The notes: a model not told the origin generated them from the sequence alone. Shown: positions 46,391 through 57,524, counted from the first letter of the stretch. The stretch: DNA of 64,000 nucleotides from Silurus meridionalis (GCF_014805685.1 NC_060892.1:4422490-4486489), one strand, 5' to 3'. Program-made: numbers and translations.

Positions 46391-47717
46391 TGATGTATAA
46401 AATATGTATGTTAAACAAAAGATACTTTTTTTCAACAAGACCAATGAGAAACTTATCAAATGAAATCTTGAAAATTCTGCCCAGCAGAGGGGGAAAAACT
46501 GTCCTAAGATAAGTAGCAGCTTTCTTCCCGAGTCATGCCGTGCAGGAATGCGGTACCATAAAGCCAAATGGGTCTGGTGGAGCTCTGCCAGCTGTTTGAC
46601 CCTTCAACTCTGGCCTCCCAGTCAGTGCAGGCGGTCAGGAGGCACTATTACGGGGAAACAGAAACAGAGGGGTAGTCGGAAGATTTTTTTCGAGGCATGG
46701 TAAAACAGCCCCGACTGCTGCGGTGGCTGAGTTTGGGATCGGGAACACACTCTGCCCTCATGTGCCGCCCACACGTCCCCGGATTTAACAATAGCCTCAT
46801 GTGTATGAGGTTGTTTACAGAGAAGTGGCACACAAATGCACCCGCTGTCCCTTCAACCTCTTGTTTTGGCCGTTGGGGAATATATTACAGTCTGAACTGT
46901 AATCACTTCCCTCTGTGATTCTTCCCTGCAGAGAATTGAGCTTGGGCCTCTGGGTAAAGGGCCAGTGCGTACTGCTGCCAAGACCCTGGCACTATCACAT
47001 ATGAGTACTGGGGTCGTGATACCTCTGACACAAATCTTTTTCCTCCACTACTCCCCTCTTGTATAGAGTCTACAAGAGCACGATCAGCACTATGGAGCTC
47101 AAAAAGCACAGCACCTGGTTTAAGAGCTTCTTTTTTTTATTGGCTTTTGGGTGTTTTTTTAGGCTGAGTCAGAGGAAAGGTTAGGAGCTGGAGACTGAGC
47201 CCCAAACCTGGCCATCTGTTTTCTGTCTTCAACACTTGTCTTTTGGTTTGAGTGCCTCTGCCTGGCCCAGCCGTGAACCCGTGCTCCTTTTCGTACATGC
47301 CCGATTCTGCATTCTCTCCCAAGCTTGGTCTCGACTAGAATGTGATTATAGCCTCCACACCCGCTTGCCACAACCCTGTCATGTAATTACAGCAGCAGAG
47401 AAATAAACGAGGAGAAGAAGAAGAAAAAAAAACACTAGCCTTAATTCCCCTTCACTTCAGCAAGCCTGAAACTAGTCTGAGGTGTGGTCGGATTTAGCCC
47501 AGTCAGGAGACGTTTGAAAAAAACAATGCGTTAATAGCCTAAATGCTGTTGATCAAAAAACAGGTTGATCGCAATGCCTCTTTAAGAGAAATATACCTTT
47601 TTAACACAACAGGAAGAAATTACGAGTTTTCAGAGGAATTGTGTCCTGTATCCAGAACATGGCAACTGAGAAAGACCTGTCACTTGTCACAATCACCCCT
47701 TGAAAACTTATCCGTTA
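46391..47717. other. Unique non-coding
   Basis: 46690-46930 is complex single-copy sequence ending in a pyrimidine-rich 'tgattcttccctgcag' acceptor-like site at 46931. A GTAAAG follows 22 nt later, too little for an exon call. The rest is intron-like. Confidence 0.35.
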
Positions 47718-48044
47718 TACCCTCATTAAATTGAAACACCTGATCATATGTGCAGTTATCCAATCAGCCAATCAAGTGGCAGCAGCACAATACAATCATA
47801 CATTAGTGTAGATACAGGTCAAGACTTTTAGTTACTGCTAATATCAAACCTCTAAATGAGGGAAAATGCTATCTCTGTGACAACCAGCATGGTTGATGGA
47901 GCCATGGTTGAGAATTTCCAGAACCTTATTGCTGAGAAAGATCAGAGAAAAATGATTAGATTGTTTTGAGCTGACAGGAATTATGTAGTAAAATAAGCAC
48001 TTTTTGCAAACGTGGTGAGCAGAAAAGCATCCCGGAATGCAAAC
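47718..48044 (+). mobile_element. Tc1-like transposon relic, second family
   Basis: Ordered matches to a common teleost Tc1-like element: 'ttgaaacacctgatcatatg', 'ccaatcagccaatcaagtgg', 'gatacaggtcaagacttt', 'gagctgacagga' and 'gtggtgagcagaaaagcatc'. These fall in its 5' part and early transposase region. Heavily mutated and truncated. Recognised from memory of the family, not by search. Confidence 0.6.
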
Positions 48045-48089
48045 AGTGCATGCTGAGTTGTAAAGAGTGAGATAGTTCCTGTATCCTTC

Positions 48090-48168
48090 CTACATTATCA
48101 TTTATACAACTGAGCAGTTGAGGGTTAACGGCCTTGATCAAGTACCCAGCAGTGGTTGCCAGATCAGG
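48090..48168 (-). mobile_element. tRNA-derived SINE, body fragment
   Basis: 'tttatacaactgagcagttg' followed by 'agggttaacggccttgatca' is the reverse of the SINE body. The head and tail are gone. Confidence 0.65.
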
Positions 48169-49250
48169 AGCCAGATTGAATTAAACAATTAACCAATTTT
48201 GCTCTAGAACTGACTAGAACTGTTACCCACTCAAGTTTTTTTTGTTTTTTGCACCATTCTGTTATGTCAAATGACTTGTGTGTGAAAATCTCAGGAAAAT
48301 CCCACCCTGTACAAGATTCATGGTTGATTTTAACATTAACTTAATGCCTTGACCTGTAGATTTTATGTCTAAGGATTTACATAGTTGAAACAAATTAATT
48401 TACACAGTTAAATTAGAGCAGAATATACCTTTAAAAAATCTCCCAGACATTTTTCAACATTTAAATTCCTGCCGCTGTTTCACGCATCACGGAAAGTGAA
48501 ACTTAAATCTGTCACAAGGGGTTAAATTTATTCATGCATGTTTAAAATATATATCAAAAACTTTTATTTAAAGCATGATCATAATAGGCTGTATATTAAC
48601 TTATTAGGAAAAATCCTGGTTCCCCTGTTGTACATCTTTCCAGAGTAAACATTACTTCATACGGAGAGACAAGAGTTCTGAACTTATTTATTTATTTTTC
48701 ACAAACTAACCCACAATTGCAAGCATTAGAACTCTTTCCAACCTGCTGAGGGGTTAAGGATCTCGCTTAAGGGCCAAAGCACTGTCTTATTTTTCCTCAG
48801 TCCATTTAACAGCTGTGTTTGCACTACCCCCATTATTTTCCGCCAGATCGACAGAATTTTAAAAAGTGCTTGTGAAGTGTGACATGGCCTTAAAGACAGC
48901 ACCTGTCTCCTCCAAAGACCTGATTGCTTGGGTGTCTAGTCCGAGTCTTTTTGTTCTCCTTTCATTTTGTGGATGCGCACCGGTTTTGACGTGACCCAGC
49001 TTACGATGACACGCTGCCCGTGCCAGAGATGCTAAGTCGGTATATATGCTAAACAGGTGCATTGCACTGCTATGCTAATGGAATCCCCATCTCTAACGCT
49101 TCACGTTCTCCTGTCAGTAGTAGTGAGTGACAGTGTAATTGTGTGTCAAAAATAATTACAGTAGTCTAGCTTTCTCTGAGCAGCCTTGCTAAATCAATCA
49201 GTTTGCCAGGTGTCCAAATAAGGGGTTACCATCAGATTTCCAGTCCCCCC
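48169..49250. other. Non-coding, mostly unique
   Basis: A possible further SINE body scrap at 48745-48790 ('gaggggttaaggatctcgct'). No coding evidence. Confidence 0.4.
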
Positions 49251-51059
49251 CATCTGAGATTTGCATAATTCTCATAATTTCGCTGATGCAGCGCCAACAT
49301 CTAAACATGTAATTCCAGTTTCCAGAGGAGTGGATGCTTTGCATAGAAGCAGGTCTCTGGTTTCATCACATCAGAGTGGGATAATCTGGCCGTCTTAATG
49401 CTCGTGTAACGAGTTATGAGTGCAATATAAATGTAATACATAATTCGTTTTTTCACTAAAATCCTCATTGTATCACTGAATTATTTCCATTTTTTCTTTG
49501 AGTAAAATGTGTGCTTATTTTGCTGTTCGCTGTGAAGAGACATTTATTTAGAAATTCGCTCTTGCCGTTATACTGACGGCATTTCAAAGTGCGCCTCTCG
49601 TCAGTTCGCGTTGAATACGCTGAAGGGAGTAAACGGTAAATCGACTTGATTTCACGTTGTAAAAAGTTCTGAGACGAAATGAGATGTTCTGTTGTATGGT
49701 TTATGTGCGAGTGGATTTAGAATGGGAGGATATATCACGCGTATGCAGTGTTAATGTGGATCTGAGTTGTTAGCCAGCTAACAAGTGTTGTATTAAACAG
49801 GAGTGCGTTGTCACAAAGTGCCCATGAGTGATTTATCCACTTTATTGACATTAATCCACAGACAAGCAGAGTGTTGAATGGTGGGTGAGACTGTTAATAA
49901 ACCCTCTCTGGTGAACTGAAGCGAAAGTGTCTTGAGCCTTCCTTGAACCCAAAGCAGACAAGAGTAGCATCGGTTAGCAGCAGACCGGCTATACTTGCTC
50001 TTTATAAACACTCTCGTCTCATCTCAGTGTCTGGTACTCCTGGATGGAGGCCAGATCTTGATGTCACTCTTTTGCCAAGTCTTGATGTGTTTGAACAAGT
50101 CTGGAATTAAATGAAGCTTGACTATAATGTATCCTCCCTGAACTGAAACAGAGGTCAGGCCATTTCAAAGAGTATCCACAACCTTTAAACCCAGTGCACC
50201 AGGAGATATCTGGCTGCTCTGAAATACCTTCAGTCTCTGCCAGCCAGGCAAGTCACTTCCAGAAGATCTGCCCTTATGATGAGGCCTGTCACAGTGACTC
50301 TTCATGGGTCAGCCCTGCCAGTTTGTAATCCACTTTCCATCGGAAAATAAAAAAGATCTCGCAATCCATTGGCAATCTCTTTGGAGCTCCCACAGGGAAG
50401 GCAGATGAAAGACAAAGGCTGACTGATGAGCCCAAATGAAATTTTTAGGGTATATTATTAGTTATACTCCATCTTGTTCACATTGCCCACCAGCAAGCGG
50501 AAACCTGGAGAGGATCTGACTGAGCTTGACTCTGATGCCAAACAAGATTAAGGATGAGAGCGGTGAAACTTTTTTTAGAGGTGGCGAACTAATTAGTACT
50601 AGAAGTCGACTGATAGTGGATTTCACTGATACCGATAGCTAGGTTGGGTCGTACTTAAGATAACCTTTTAATCAAGTTTTTAAAATGGATACTGGATCAA
50701 AAAACAAATGTAACACTCCATGTAAAATAGTACTGAACTTTAAGTCCTTTTTTATTTCTGTAATAATCATGAAAATCTATATAATTAATAAATTGTAAAT
50801 AAAAAAAAATATATAATATAGGCACTTGTTTCAGTTTCATGGTTTACATTTTGGGTTAAAATCTGCCCCCCAAATATTTTCATTTCAGTGTGAAAAGGAA
50901 GGATTTTTATTCCTTTATACTATTCATCAGATTTTATGCTAGCCAATCTAAGCCATCTCATGTCATGTGTGTACAGATTGGGGCAGTTATGGTTTATTTG
51001 ATTAAAGCCTTTAGCTTAATCTGTACCTCCACCTTGGAGAGACCAACATAAATGTCCCC
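49251..51059. other. Unique non-coding, possible conserved stretches
   Basis: 49255-49440 and 50150-50560 are complex single-copy sequences with regulatory-like texture. 50600-50660 ('agaagtcgactgatagtgga') resembles a dispersed fish repeat edge. 50700-50820 is AT-rich. Confidence 0.35.
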
Positions 51060-51157
51060 TCAACTTGGAATTCCTACTCAGGAGGTTGGGAAGATGATTT
51101 TCAAGTTCAGTGTATATCATCATCTAAATGGACGGACAGATGAATGACCACAACATA

Positions 51158-51297
51158 ATTACATTTACGGCATTTGGCAGATGCCTGTATCCAGAGCGAC
51201 TTAGAACTGAGCAGTTGAGTGTAAAAGGGCTTTGCTCAAGGGCCCAACAGTGGTAGATTGATGGTGCAGGGATTGAACTCATGACCTGTTTTAAAAT
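51158..51297 (-). mobile_element. tRNA-derived SINE inside duplication copy A
   Basis: 'acatttacggcatttggcag' and 'atccagagcgactta' mark the L2-type tail in reverse. The body is 'aagggctttgctcaagggcc' and the B-box side 'cagggattgaactcatgac'. Absent from copy B, so it probably inserted after the duplication. Confidence 0.8.
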
Positions 51298-51517
51298 CTA
51301 TTTATTTTTCTATTTATTCACTAATTTCAGTAATCACAGTGGCTCTGAAGCTCAGGAAACAAACTGGTGCTAGGCAGGGGAATTCTTCTCTGGTATCCAT
51401 CACAGTGCACACCATCCTTATGTACATTCACACCTAACTTACCTTTTTTTAAATGTCCATCCTTCTTCATCTTTTTCTTTTTCATGTCCCCTTCTCTCTC
51501 TCGTAGCAGATTGTAAG

Positions 51518-51519
<2 letters not shown>

Positions 51520-51567
<48 letters not shown>
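51520..51567. repeat. (GT)n microsatellite
   Basis: A GT tract of 48 bp. The equivalent site in copy B (about 53075-53095) has only a short GT run. Confidence 0.95.
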
Positions 51568-51570
<3 letters not shown>

Positions 51571-51942
51571 TCATAATCGAAATCTCTCTAGTTCTGTGGC
51601 CCATCTGCAGCCCAGCGATCCTCCATAGATCATCCCTCTGCCTCAGTAAACAAACAAAAGATGGGGCATCTTGCAAAAAAATAAAAATAAAAAATTTGAT
51701 GCGGTGTTTGTCATCTCCCTAATGTACCAGCATTCACTCTTTTGTGGACAGCAGTGTTTGTGTGGTTCGTAGTCTGTCCTGATGACTGCTTAGTAGTATA
51801 TTGCAGTCCGTTTTTTAGGAGAACAGGAGTTGGGGTGGGGATTATAGACAAGATGGCAACCCACATTTACAAATGCAGATATATGTAAATCTGTGCCGGT
51901 CCTCAACATGCAAGCTGAGCTGTTTTAAGTTTTTAGGCGTAA

Positions 51943-51951
51943 GTGTGTGTT

Positions 51952-52009
<58 letters not shown>

Positions 52010-52015
52010 TGTGTG
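51943..52015. repeat. (GT)n microsatellite with TTT interruptions
   Basis: GT tract interrupted three times by an extra T, giving a gtgtttgt pattern. Confidence 0.94.
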
Positions 52016-52555
52016 ATTGGAAATGCCATTAGAAGATTCCCGTGGCTCGAAATGAAAGAAGCTGCAGGATGTCGCTTGTTTGCATGTTGTATGTATTAAC
52101 ATTTCCAATGTTTCAGTATGGCTTCTTCTGGCTTACGGAACGCAAACATGATGAACCATCAGATTTCCCTGAACACAATTCCACTCACGCCGATTAAAAA
52201 CGAAGAGCGGATTAAAACAATGAGCCTGTGCGATACTGTGATTTTATCTGGGGAAAGAATGTTTTTAGGCTTCGATGTGAAGGATGTTTGCCATTTAGTC
52301 ACTTATTTCTAAGGGAAGACAAAACAATACGATAACAATTTAATGGTCAAATTATAGTTTATGAATATTCCCTTGAAATAATTATTATAGTCTGTTAGCA
52401 TAATGGACAATGTTTATTACTGGTAGAATTGTTTCCTGAATGCGATTGCTTGATTTCTTCGAAAAATTTAAGCACATGTAAATGGTAAGTTTATAGGGTC
52501 CGTGTACGTTTCTGATTTTTATTTTATTTATTTATTTTTATTATTTATTTTAGTT

Positions 52556-52559
<4 letters not shown>

Positions 52560-52605
<46 letters not shown>
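52560..52605. repeat. (CT)n microsatellite
   Basis: An uninterrupted CT tract between the two duplication copies. Confidence 0.95.
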
Positions 52606-52610
<5 letters not shown>

Positions 52611-52719
52611 GCACATGTCTATTACAATGTAATACCACACACAAAATCTCCAGACAACCCTGTGCCCCAGGTCCTATCTTGCCCCCATTAGGCCCCACCC
52701 TGCCCCTGTCCTAGTACAT

Positions 52720-53940
52720 TCTATACTAGACTTCCTGAGATATACTCCGGAAGTCAGGAAGGTTAATTTCAAGTGTATGACGCCATATCAACGGATGGAT
52801 GGACAAATGGCCACACTGTAAAGTACCGCTTCATTCCATTCATTCATTTATTCATTCATTTGTCCATTTAACCACTAATTTCACTGCTTTCTTACAGTAG
52901 CTCTGAAGCCTGTCCTCTGGCACAAAACTGGGCACAAGGCAGAAGAATTCTCTCCTGGTATCCATCACAGTGATAAACACACCTGATTTATCATTCTTTT
53001 AGCGTCCATCTTTCTTCCTCATTTTTCCTCTCATGTCCTCTATTCTCTCTCTCTTATAGTAGATTGTGAGTAGTGTGTGTCTGTGTGTGTGTGCTTGCAA
53101 TCTCTGAACACGTTGCTCTAATTTGTATTATATTATTCAACCTTTGCGCCAATGTCTCCAGAGTGAACAGTTCGTCCTGAGAAAAGACCCCCAATGAAAT
53201 TCACTTTTACTTCCAGGTCAGGATTGAATGTTAGATTGAAAATATTGTTCCTTTTAGGGCATTGATTATATTTGGTGTAAAATTTGTAAAAATTAAACCA
53301 ATGGAAAGATTTCACAGCTTAGTCATTTTCTCTTTATGTGTGCACTCAAACAGTAAAACGCCTTTTCCTTTTTTTCCCTGCTTTCAACACTAAATCACAA
53401 AAGGAATGACGGCATTGTACTTCACATTTACTTTTTCAAATGCGGATAAATAAAAAAATAAAAAAACAATGAACGCAACGCACAGTGGCTTTATAAAGGC
53501 TGTTATGACAGTCAGCACAACCAATTAGATTTGAGTACCAAAGTTTTTTTTTTTTCAATAATGAGACACTTTTTATTAGATTTAAAAGCATGAATTTTTG
53601 TGAGCATTTCAAGAACTCAATATCAAGTGGTCGTGCGATATTGTGATTTTTTTCCCGAGGAAAGGATGTTCTTAGGCCCGATGTGAAGGAAGTGTGCTCT
53701 TCATTTGAAAACTTCAAAGGGAAAAAATCCTATGATAATAATCAATTGTTCAAATTGTAAAACTGGATTTTAGTATCATTAACTTTATTTATTATATTTA
53801 ATAAGTAATTTTCCCTATAAATCATTCTTATAGTGTGTTAGCGTAATGGACAGCGTTTCAGTTTATTATAGATAGAACTGGATCTTAAATGCGATTGGTT
53901 GATTTGTTTGAAAAATTGAAGCACATTATACTAGATTTTA
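52720..53940 (+). repeat. Diverged local duplication, copy B
   Basis: Block 1 words: 'gtagctctgaag' at 52897, 'cctggtatccatcacagtga' at about 52955 and 'agtagattgtgagtagtgtg' at about 53059. Block 2 words: 'gtgcgatattgtgattttt' at 53633, 'cccgatgtgaaggaagtgtg', 'gttagcgtaatggacagcg' and 'atgcgattggttgatttgtt'. The offset to copy A is about 1558 bp in block 1 and 1405 bp in block 2. Confidence 0.75.
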
Positions 53941-53949
53941 AGATTTTAA

Positions 53950-54012
53950 TAAGATTCGATTTAAAAAGCATGAATTTCTGTGAACATGTCAAGGACTCAA
54001 TATCAAATCTGT
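53950..54012 (+). repeat. Third partial copy of the duplicated unit
   Basis: 'gatttaaaaagcatgaattt' and 'gtcaaggactcaatatcaa' repeat the sequence at about 53579-53626 ('atttaaaagcatgaattttt', 'tcaagaactcaatatcaa') at a spacing close to 380 bp. Confidence 0.7.
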
Positions 54013-55005
54013 CAAAACCCGTTCTGTGATGAAATACAATCATTTCTTTAAAAAGATTTTTTTTTGTCCAAACAGCTGAACTACAGATCCAACTGGGAAA
54101 AAAACAATCTCGTCAAATGTTCCACTTTTGTGATATTTGTTCTCATTGTGTGGAAAGAGTGAATAGGCCTTTAGTCTGTCAGTCGGTCTGCTAACAATGT
54201 GAGCGTGAAGAGAAAATGGCTGCTGGGCACTAAACCGCCGCTGCTGATTGGTTGGGGCCCGGTGTATTTGATCCACCAGTTTTGCCCGCTGGGTACGGAC
54301 CTTTGGCAGGCACTCAAGCAGGCACCCTGAAGGAGGACGTTCTTCATCTCGGCACGCGATTCAAAATGGCAGCATGAGCGCTGTGAGAGATGCTGGCACC
54401 TGGAAGCCACACACACACACACCTAAGTCTGGCACCAAGATAAAAGCCAGATGTGTGTGCGCGCAAGTGTGTGTGTGTGTGTTCCAGGTGTCTCAGATTA
54501 CAACCATGGTCAGGGAGTCGAGAGAGCGAGTGGGCACCAAAGGAAGCTGCGTGTCCTTGATAATTGGACAGAAACGAAAGAGCAATTTCGTCCGCCCTCT
54601 TTGTTTTAGCGCAGGATGTGTGAGAAGCCATGGAGCAGCCGTGGTGTGTAGAGCTCTCTACTCGGATCACTGTCCCCTTTGTCCTCGGCAATGCTAATTT
54701 TAGTACGATGTGAACTGATTCGGCTTTGTTGCTAATGTTAAGATCGGAGTCTAGTTAACACCGAATGCATGAGCGGCAGCCGCTCTAATAGAAAAGGATG
54801 GAAGGTTTAAGGACGGTACGCGAAACAACAAGGTTGCACTGCTACAGAACAATAATCCATGGTGGTGTGATGCGATGTTAAAATTCATTTTATTATCCAA
54901 ATAGTATCCCCTTTTCCTATAAAGGCACAGCCCAAAGTGTATGATTCTTCTTATATCAGTCAATTGCCAACAACTACAATATTTTCAATTACTACTGAAC
55001 ATATT
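54013..55005. other. Unique non-coding
   Basis: Short CA (54410-54422) and GT (54469-54482) runs. 54200-54700 is complex, with overlapping frames of 83-115 codons on both strands and no motif. No exon call is possible. Confidence 0.35.
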
Positions 55006-55175
55006 GGGGGGACTGGAGAGCCTGTACCAGTTCAGAGTCTTCAAGAGAGCAATCAAGTATAACAGTCTCCCCCAGCACAGCCTTTTTTTACACTCCGACC
55101 ATCAGGACGACGCTACAGGAGAGTCATAACTTCAGGGCTGAAAAATTGTTTTTGCTCACAGGCCATCAAACTTGT
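55006..55175 (+). pseudogene. Rex1/CR1-like LINE ORF C-terminal relic
   Basis: The frame from about 55087 reads FTLRPSGRRYRRVITSG then LKNCFCSQAIKL. This resembles the 'SGRRYR...KNSFFP.AIRLLN' end found in Rex1/CR1-group teleost LINE ORFs. Only the last 30-55 codons remain and no reverse transcriptase core is visible. Confidence 0.65.
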
Positions 55176-55274
55176 GACCCCCATCTACTGCAGACACAGA
55201 TCACCCCCTGATCCTGAGAGGTGTCTACTACAACTACAACTTCTACTACTAACCTTTACAAATGAGAATAGCAA

Positions 55275-55466
55275 CATTTGCATTTATAGCATTTGGCGAA
55301 TGCTCTTATCCAGAGCGACTTACAATGATCTCATTCATACAACTAAGCAGTTGAGGGTTAGGGACTTTGCTCAAGGGTCCAGCAGTGGCAGCTTAGTGGG
55401 GCTGGGATTTGAACTCCCAAACTTCTGATCAAATCTGAACCTCTTAACCACTAGCTACCTCTTTCC
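55275..55466 (-). mobile_element. tRNA-derived SINE, nearly full length
   Basis: The tail in reverse keeps a perfect GCTCT-GGATA-AGAGC stem-loop (about 55303-55318), the L2-clade recognition feature. The body word is 'agcagttgagggttaggga'. The B-box side is 'gctgggatttgaactccca' and the A-box side 'cctcttaaccactagctac'. Best preserved copy of the tail in the window. Confidence 0.85.
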
Positions 55467-55506
55467 CAACATGGACCCAGTCTCCTTCTGTACTCTACGG
55501 CAGCGG

Positions 55507-55578
55507 TCCCTGACCTTTTTCACGCCAAGGACCGGTTTAATGTCAGACAATATTTTCACGGACCAGCCTTTAACTTGC
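55507..55578 (+). mobile_element. hAT-type terminus fragment
   Basis: 'cagcggtccctgacctttt' and 'ccaaggaccggtttaatg' match the terminus of the 18370-18790 relic. Truncated where a SINE tail begins. Confidence 0.6.
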
Positions 55579-55655
55579 TCAGTTGTATAAATGAGATAAA
55601 TGTAAGTCTATCTAGACCTACATAGATTTACATTCATGCCACATGCCACAAATGT
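55579..55655 (+). mobile_element. SINE tail fragment
   Basis: 'ttgctcagttgtataaatga' followed by 'gataaatgtaagtctatct' is the 3' half of the L2-tailed SINE. It is joined directly to the hAT fragment. Confidence 0.6.
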
Positions 55656-56004
55656 AAAACTCTTGAATGTTGCATTTTTTAATCCCTTCGTCGTTAGGCT
55701 TTTTTATTTTGTTAGCTTATGTTGTTTGTAATTACTTGTATATTAGATCTGTAAGATGCACAGAAGTAAGATGCATGCTTAATTTAAATTCCGTAGAAGC
55801 TTCTGTCATCAAAACACATTCCTTGTCGGTGTGAGGGCACTTTGCAGGAAAACCTTTTCTGATTCGGATTAATAATATATAAGTACAGAGAGAACTTCAC
55901 AGAAAAAGTTCTCTGTCCTGATACCCCATTGAGAGAAAATGTACTAATCCTACAAAGCACTGACACTGAAGACTCTTTTGAAAAATTCTAAATAAATTTT
56001 CGAA
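55656..56004. other. Non-coding
   Basis: AT-rich, no recognised feature. Confidence 0.45.
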
Positions 56005-56243
56005 AAAATAACACCATGTGGACATGTGCAGAGGATGGACATGGGGTATATCGGTAGGAGAATGCTGAGGATGGAGCCACCAGGAAGGAGGAAAAGAGGA
56101 AGGCCAAGGAGGAGATTTATGGAGGGAAGACATGTAGTTGGGGTGAAAGAGGCAGATGTGGAGGACAGGGGGTATGGAGACGGATGAGCCGCTGTGAAGA
56201 CCCCTAATGGGAGAAGCCAGAAGAAGAAGAAGAAGAAAAAAAT
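56005..56243 (+). pseudogene. RTE/L1-type LINE 3' end with (GAA)n
   Basis: The coding remnant reads RMLRMEPPGRRKRGRPRRRF, the basic C-terminal end common in endonuclease-type LINE ORFs. After it comes the 3' UTR word 'gacccctaatgggagaagcc' and a (gaa)n terminus at about 56219-56239. The same 3' UTR word is the tail of the tRNA-Glu SINE at 57.3 kb. Confidence 0.75.
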
Positions 56244-57103
56244 AAAACGATTACAACAATTGAACTCTTCATTTGTATAAATATATTAATATAATAATAT
56301 AAATCATTCATATTACATATGGAACTTTTATGGAAATTTTGCGTTAAAATTGATTTTAGCCTAATATTAGGGTTGCTATAGGTAAGGCATGCAATGATTT
56401 GCAATTGTTAGCAAGCTGTATCATGTAGCTAGTCTTGTACAGCTGTCTTATCTCATGACTTTTCATCGCGCTGTCGTATCGATATCTGTATCCTAACTTC
56501 CAGGTTCGTTTTTTTACGAGTTATGGTGCTTTCCAACACGAACTCATCTTTACAACCCTAGCATTGAGTACACATTTGATTTGATTTGGCCCAGCTCTCT
56601 TGTTTAATTGAGCGCATCTACTCCATGGAGACGTACTGGAGAGTAACCGGCCCAAAGTGGGACCTGCTCAGTGATTTAGAGGAACATGACAACCTGAAGT
56701 AATTTGGCCTCGTGCCGCACTCCGAGTCACATTAAGGACAATCGACAGTCGCTTCATGCACAATTAGGCGTGTTTGCCTCATTTCATTTAATGGCTTTTT
56801 GGGTTTCTTTGGGTTTTTATGTCAGTGGAAGAATGAATGCTGTCTGCTTCATCGATTCATTTAGGCACGGCGATTGAGGCTTTAAAATGACCTTCCTCTA
56901 CCTTTTTATTCGATAATATACTTTACATGAGAAAGAAAAAGCAAACATAGCCTTGTGGAATGTAGCAGTATGGACACAGTGCTTAGAATTTGGAAAGGTT
57001 TGAGAATTTAATGGCATGGAAACAAAAGATCTCACAGCATTTACCAATTTCTAAACTCCGACAAGCCGACATTGAAAACGAACATAAAAATTCAGATCAG
57101 ATT
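56244..57103. promoter_or_regulatory. Unique non-coding; candidate conserved block
   Basis: 56560-56900 is complex single-copy sequence with TTTAATTGAG and CACAATTAG homeodomain-like cores. No coding frame. Regulatory role inferred. Confidence 0.27.
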
Positions 57104-57270
57104 CAGTGGCAGTGGTGGTCCAGTGGTTAAGGATCTGAGTTACTGATCATAAGGTCAGGGGTTCAAGCCCCAGCACTGCCAAGCTGCCATTGTTGAGCCC
57201 TTGAGCAAGGCACTTAACCCTTTCTGCTCCCGGGGCACCGTACCATGGCTGGCTCTAAGCTCCATAGCAA
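57104..57270 (+). mobile_element. tRNA-derived SINE, second tail type, interrupted
   Basis: The head has 'ggtccagtggttaaggatc' and the B-box 'caggggttcaagccccagc'. The body is 'gttgagcccttgagcaagg' and 'cttaaccctttctgctcc'. Its 3' side is interrupted at 57271 by the tRNA-Glu SINE below. Confidence 0.8.
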
Positions 57271-57492
57271 AAAAAACCTTTCTTTCGGCTTCTCCCATTA
57301 GGGGTCGCCACAGCGGACCATCCACATGTTTGATTTGGCACGTTTGTATGCTGGATGCCCTTCCTAACGCAACCCTCCTGATTTATCCGGGCTTGGGACC
57401 GGCACTAAGGCTTGTGCAACCCTAATGGCTGGGGTTGGTTCCCTGACCGGGGATCGAACCCGGGCCGCAGCGGTAAGAGTGCCGCATTCTAA
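57271..57492 (-). mobile_element. tRNA-Glu-derived SINE with 9-bp target duplication
   Basis: On the minus strand it begins 'ggttagaatgcggcactc', continues 'ttaccgctgcggcccgggtt' and 'cgatccccggtcagggaacc'. This follows vertebrate tRNA-Glu from the D-arm onward, including the B box. The 3' tail reads 'cgacccctaatgggagaagc', shared with the LINE 3' end at 56.2 kb. Flanked by perfect 'ccatagcaa' at 57262-57270 and 57493-57501. The first bases of the tRNA part are missing. Confidence 0.88.
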
Positions 57493-57524
57493 CCATAGCA
57501 ACATTTTGTAAAATTCTGCCAGTC

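Larger units (their letters stand above)
51060..52480 (+). repeat. Diverged local duplication, copy A
   Basis: Collinear with copy B. Block 1 includes 'gtggctctgaag' at 51339, 'ctctggtatccatcacagtg' at about 51391 and 'agcagattgtaagtagtgtg' at about 51506. Block 2 includes 'gtgcgatactgtgatttta' at 52228, 'ttcgatgtgaaggatgtttg' at about 52273, and 'gttagcataatggacaa' plus 'atgcgattgcttgatttctt' near its end. It holds an extra SINE and two GT arrays. An open frame at 52118-52312 is not conserved in copy B. Confidence 0.75.

Noticed and set aside
46932..46953. 22-nt microexon between a good acceptor and GTAAAG
   Set aside because: Too short to distinguish from chance, weak donor, and no known protein match.
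54200..54700. Two-strand frames of 83-115 codons as a gene
   Set aside because: No start context, splice support or recognisable domain; sequence is probably intronic.
57440..57492. Possible tRNA-Glu gene
   Set aside because: Lacks the 5' acceptor stem, is followed by the SINE tail, and is flanked by a target-site duplication.
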